Positions 61,801-64,000 of a DNA stretch of 64,000 bases are shown piece after piece. The notes under the pieces are model-generated. The model did not search any database and was not told the origin of the DNA. It saw only the letters and a list, made by a program, of their open reading frames with translations. Positions within the stretch are counted from its first letter, which is position 1; the number at the start of each line of letters is the position of its first letter. The position numbers and the translations under genes are program-made. Source of the DNA: Lanius collurio (lineage: Eukaryota; Chordata; Aves; Passeriformes; Laniidae); the NCBI GenBank assembly GCA_020086605.1, contig JACBWW010000028.1, positions 6,070,877 through 6,134,876 of the forward strand, read 5' to 3'.

Positions 61801-64000
61801 CAAGCCAGCCTCACCACTGTAAAGTTTTTGTGTATTCTTATCTTACTGAAGACTCCACTATGGCTGCTAGTCTGGGAACAAAGCTCTTAAGTAAATTAAA
61901 ATGTAGGAAAAAAAGGAAAATTATTTGTCACCTCCCTTCTCTTAAGTTTTTCTCACCCTCTCCCTGCTTCCATTTCAGCAAAAATAAAAAATACCAGGAG
62001 AACTTGCCTGCAGAATAGGGTTATGCAAAGAACTAATATTTAGGAATCAACCTAAAAGAATTAAGAGAAAAGATTATTTCAACTTGCAGTAGCTCACATT
62101 TTTTACACTGTTTCTTACTCAAATGCAAAACTGAGGAGCATTCACTTCAGGTTGACTATATATGTTGTACTTGCAGTGATGTCTCAGTGCTCTCAAGTGG
62201 GGCTTTTTTTGGTTGGTTGTTTTTCTTGGATTTTTGTTGCCTTTTCAAAGGAGTTTAAAATGTAGTGTTAAATGTACTTGTTGAATGAAATCTTAAAATG
62301 TTTATTTTGAAAGTATCAAATTAATATATTTTTCTCAAAAATAGACCCTCAGCATTTTCTCCATCCAAAGCCTTTTACAGAGGTTGACATAAATGTGCAA
62401 ATTAAACCAATCCTCTCTATAATCCTCAATGTCAATGTTTTGAAAGCACTGTGAAGCAAACAAGCAGACCAGTAACAATGAGGGCTATCTAAACAAAATC
62501 AGAAACCCCAGTACTGCAGAAATATCCTGAAAGTATCACTGTACTTTGTGAACTTAAGAACAATCCTGCTTACTACCTCCACCCAAACAAATCATGCCAG
62601 GAAACCTTGTGGCAGAGTGAAGTGTTGAAACTGAGGAGATTGAATACTATAATATATTGTTCCTTAGAATTACAGTGTACACATACATTGTAAAAGAAGA
62701 AAATATGGATCTAGTTTTCCCTGATGGTATCTGATTGTTTGAGGACTTTGGAGTTGCTTTGGACCTATATGTGTCTGGAGCTGTTTAAATTCCATTCAAA
62801 TGCCATCAGATGCCCCTAAGTGGAAATTAAATTGTGTCTCAGTTAATAAGTTTCATTATTGCCAATACATTTATCTATAATGTAGGCTTAGCCAAAATTT
62901 GCTGTGTCTAGCAGTCAGGCTTGTGCTCAGCCCCATGGCTGCTGACTCTTCTTCCTTTCTGACATTTTTGACTACTGTTCAACTTTCCACCACAACATTT
63001 AACATGTATGGGTTATGGTACAGGAATGTGCACACAAAAACACACACATACTCACCAGTCTCATGGGCAGAGCTTACGGGAGTGGTTATTCTGCTAGGAC
63101 GGGCTGGGAAAGAATGGTTGCTAGAGGGAGAGAATGCAGACAGTACATCACAACCCAGAAGAAATATATTCCTGCCCTTCCTCCCATTCCTACCTGCTAT
63201 GAGACAGTAATGCTGACTGCTGTGACACTATTATCTTCACCTTTTCTATCAGTTTGTATCCAGCAACATCTTCTCTGGACCACATTGAAAAGAGGAATCA
63301 GGAGCCTAATACAGATCTCTGCCCATAAGCCAGGTACTTATATATCCAAGTCTATGGTCCTGAAAGCCACATAATTTGGAAGTGCTTAAAACATCCTAGG
63401 CACCTTGAGTATTTTCTGAAGGTTATCTAGGTAGAAGAGAAAGATAGAGGAATTAAATGCCTTGCCAGATGCTTTATTCTGACTTGCCCAAGGGCTGTAT
63501 AAGTGGAGACGTCCCAATTTGACCAAGAGCAGCACTTGGCAACCACAGCCCTCCTCTTCAAAGGATAGATTCTTGTAGTAAGAGATTTGTTCTTTTTCTG
63601 TTCTCTCTCTAGCATCCTTCTTTCCTGTGCCTTTACATTAGTGTATCAGCCTGTATTTGGGAAGGTAGAGCACACCCACAACAGAAGAATCTTGTGGATA
63701 AAGGATGGGAAGTTGCATTTTAAAGAAATATAGTAAACCTTGCTCTGCACTTTCAGAAGCAATGCAAGGTGCTGACTGAATGCACTGCCCAGTTCTAGCC
63801 TCCCAGACAGTTTCCAGAAAGGTTAAGGAGGCCTGCCACAGCAAATGATTTTAGTGGGTGACATTGTCTTTTGATCACTTTATAGCCTTTCTCTAAGTCA
63901 CTAAGGGTGCCTAGGCATCCTGTTACCCTGTATTTCATTTATTTCGCCTCACTCATAAAGTCAGGTGCTGCCACACCTCATTTTATACATTATTTTGCAA
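58847..64000 (+). other. PRDM6: Start of the last PRDM6 intron
   Basis: The donor GTAAGT is at 58847, and no matching final exon (finger 4 and C-terminus) was found up to 64000. The content is AT-rich non-coding DNA with poly-T at 60480-60493 and poly-A at 60573-60585. Open frames such as 62899-63374 contain no recognised domain. I see nothing else beyond the possible repeat relic at 60811. Confidence 0.8.
60811..60837 (+). mobile_element. Possible ancient amniote repeat relic
   Basis: GATCCTGCAAGCTGTTC then AAAAGGGCAG resembles the GATCCTGCAAAC...GTGGGCAGA words of an old dispersed element in turtles and birds. The match is short, so chance is possible. Confidence 0.2.

Noticed and set aside
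62899..63374. Two overlapping open frames of about 100-119 codons that could be a last exon
   Set aside because: Neither contains a zinc finger or the expected Cys/His pattern, so the final PRDM6 exon is not here.
1..64000. CRISPR arrays, operons, tRNA or rRNA genes
   Set aside because: None seen; the repeats are LINE fragments and microsatellites, and the only gene is a spliced vertebrate gene.

Overview
The window is vertebrate nuclear DNA, most likely from a bird. It is AT-rich and has split genes with GT-AG introns. Its interspersed repeats are almost all CR1-type LINE fragments (21694-21825, 32741-33080, 36641-37146, 45866-46021, 53888-54578 and a weaker one at 2235-2460), and I saw no Alu, B1 or L1. 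That combination, plus a few relics of much older amniote repeats, is typical of avian genomes. I cannot name the species.

Only one gene is supported: PRDM6, on the + strand. Five consecutive internal coding exons are present (4713-5020, 41857-41984, 45659-45783, 48929-49271, 58670-58846), and their splice phases join without error. They encode the cysteine-rich segment before the PR domain, the whole PR/SET domain (split over three exons), the linker, an atypical first zinc finger and zinc fingers 2 and 3. The 5' exons, with the start codon and the low-complexity N-terminus, lie before position 1. The last exon, with the fourth finger and C-terminus, lies after 64000. PRDM6 is a transcriptional repressor best known from vascular smooth muscle, so the exons together form one chromatin-regulator protein rather than a multi-gene system.

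Layout: 1-4712 is the end of an upstream intron, with a CR1 scrap, a CRE-like pair and a CpG-rich patch at 2695-3120. 5021-41856 is a 36.8-kb intron that divides the PR domain. It holds AT-rich sequence, CR1 copies, ancient repeat relics, short tandem duplications and non-repetitive stretches around 10.3-12.3 kb that are candidate conserved non-coding elements. 41985-45658 and 45784-48928 are short introns, the first carrying (TA)n, homopurine and poly-T tracts. 49272-58669 is a 9.4-kb intron with a rearranged CR1 element. 58847-64000 is the start of the last intron.

I found no RNA gene, CRISPR array, operon or previously undescribed system. The points most worth a second look are the zinc-knuckle-like motif before the PR domain, the non-canonical first zinc finger, the in-frame skippable exon at 58670-58846, an intronic stop plus AATAAA after the first exon, and the CpG-rich patch.
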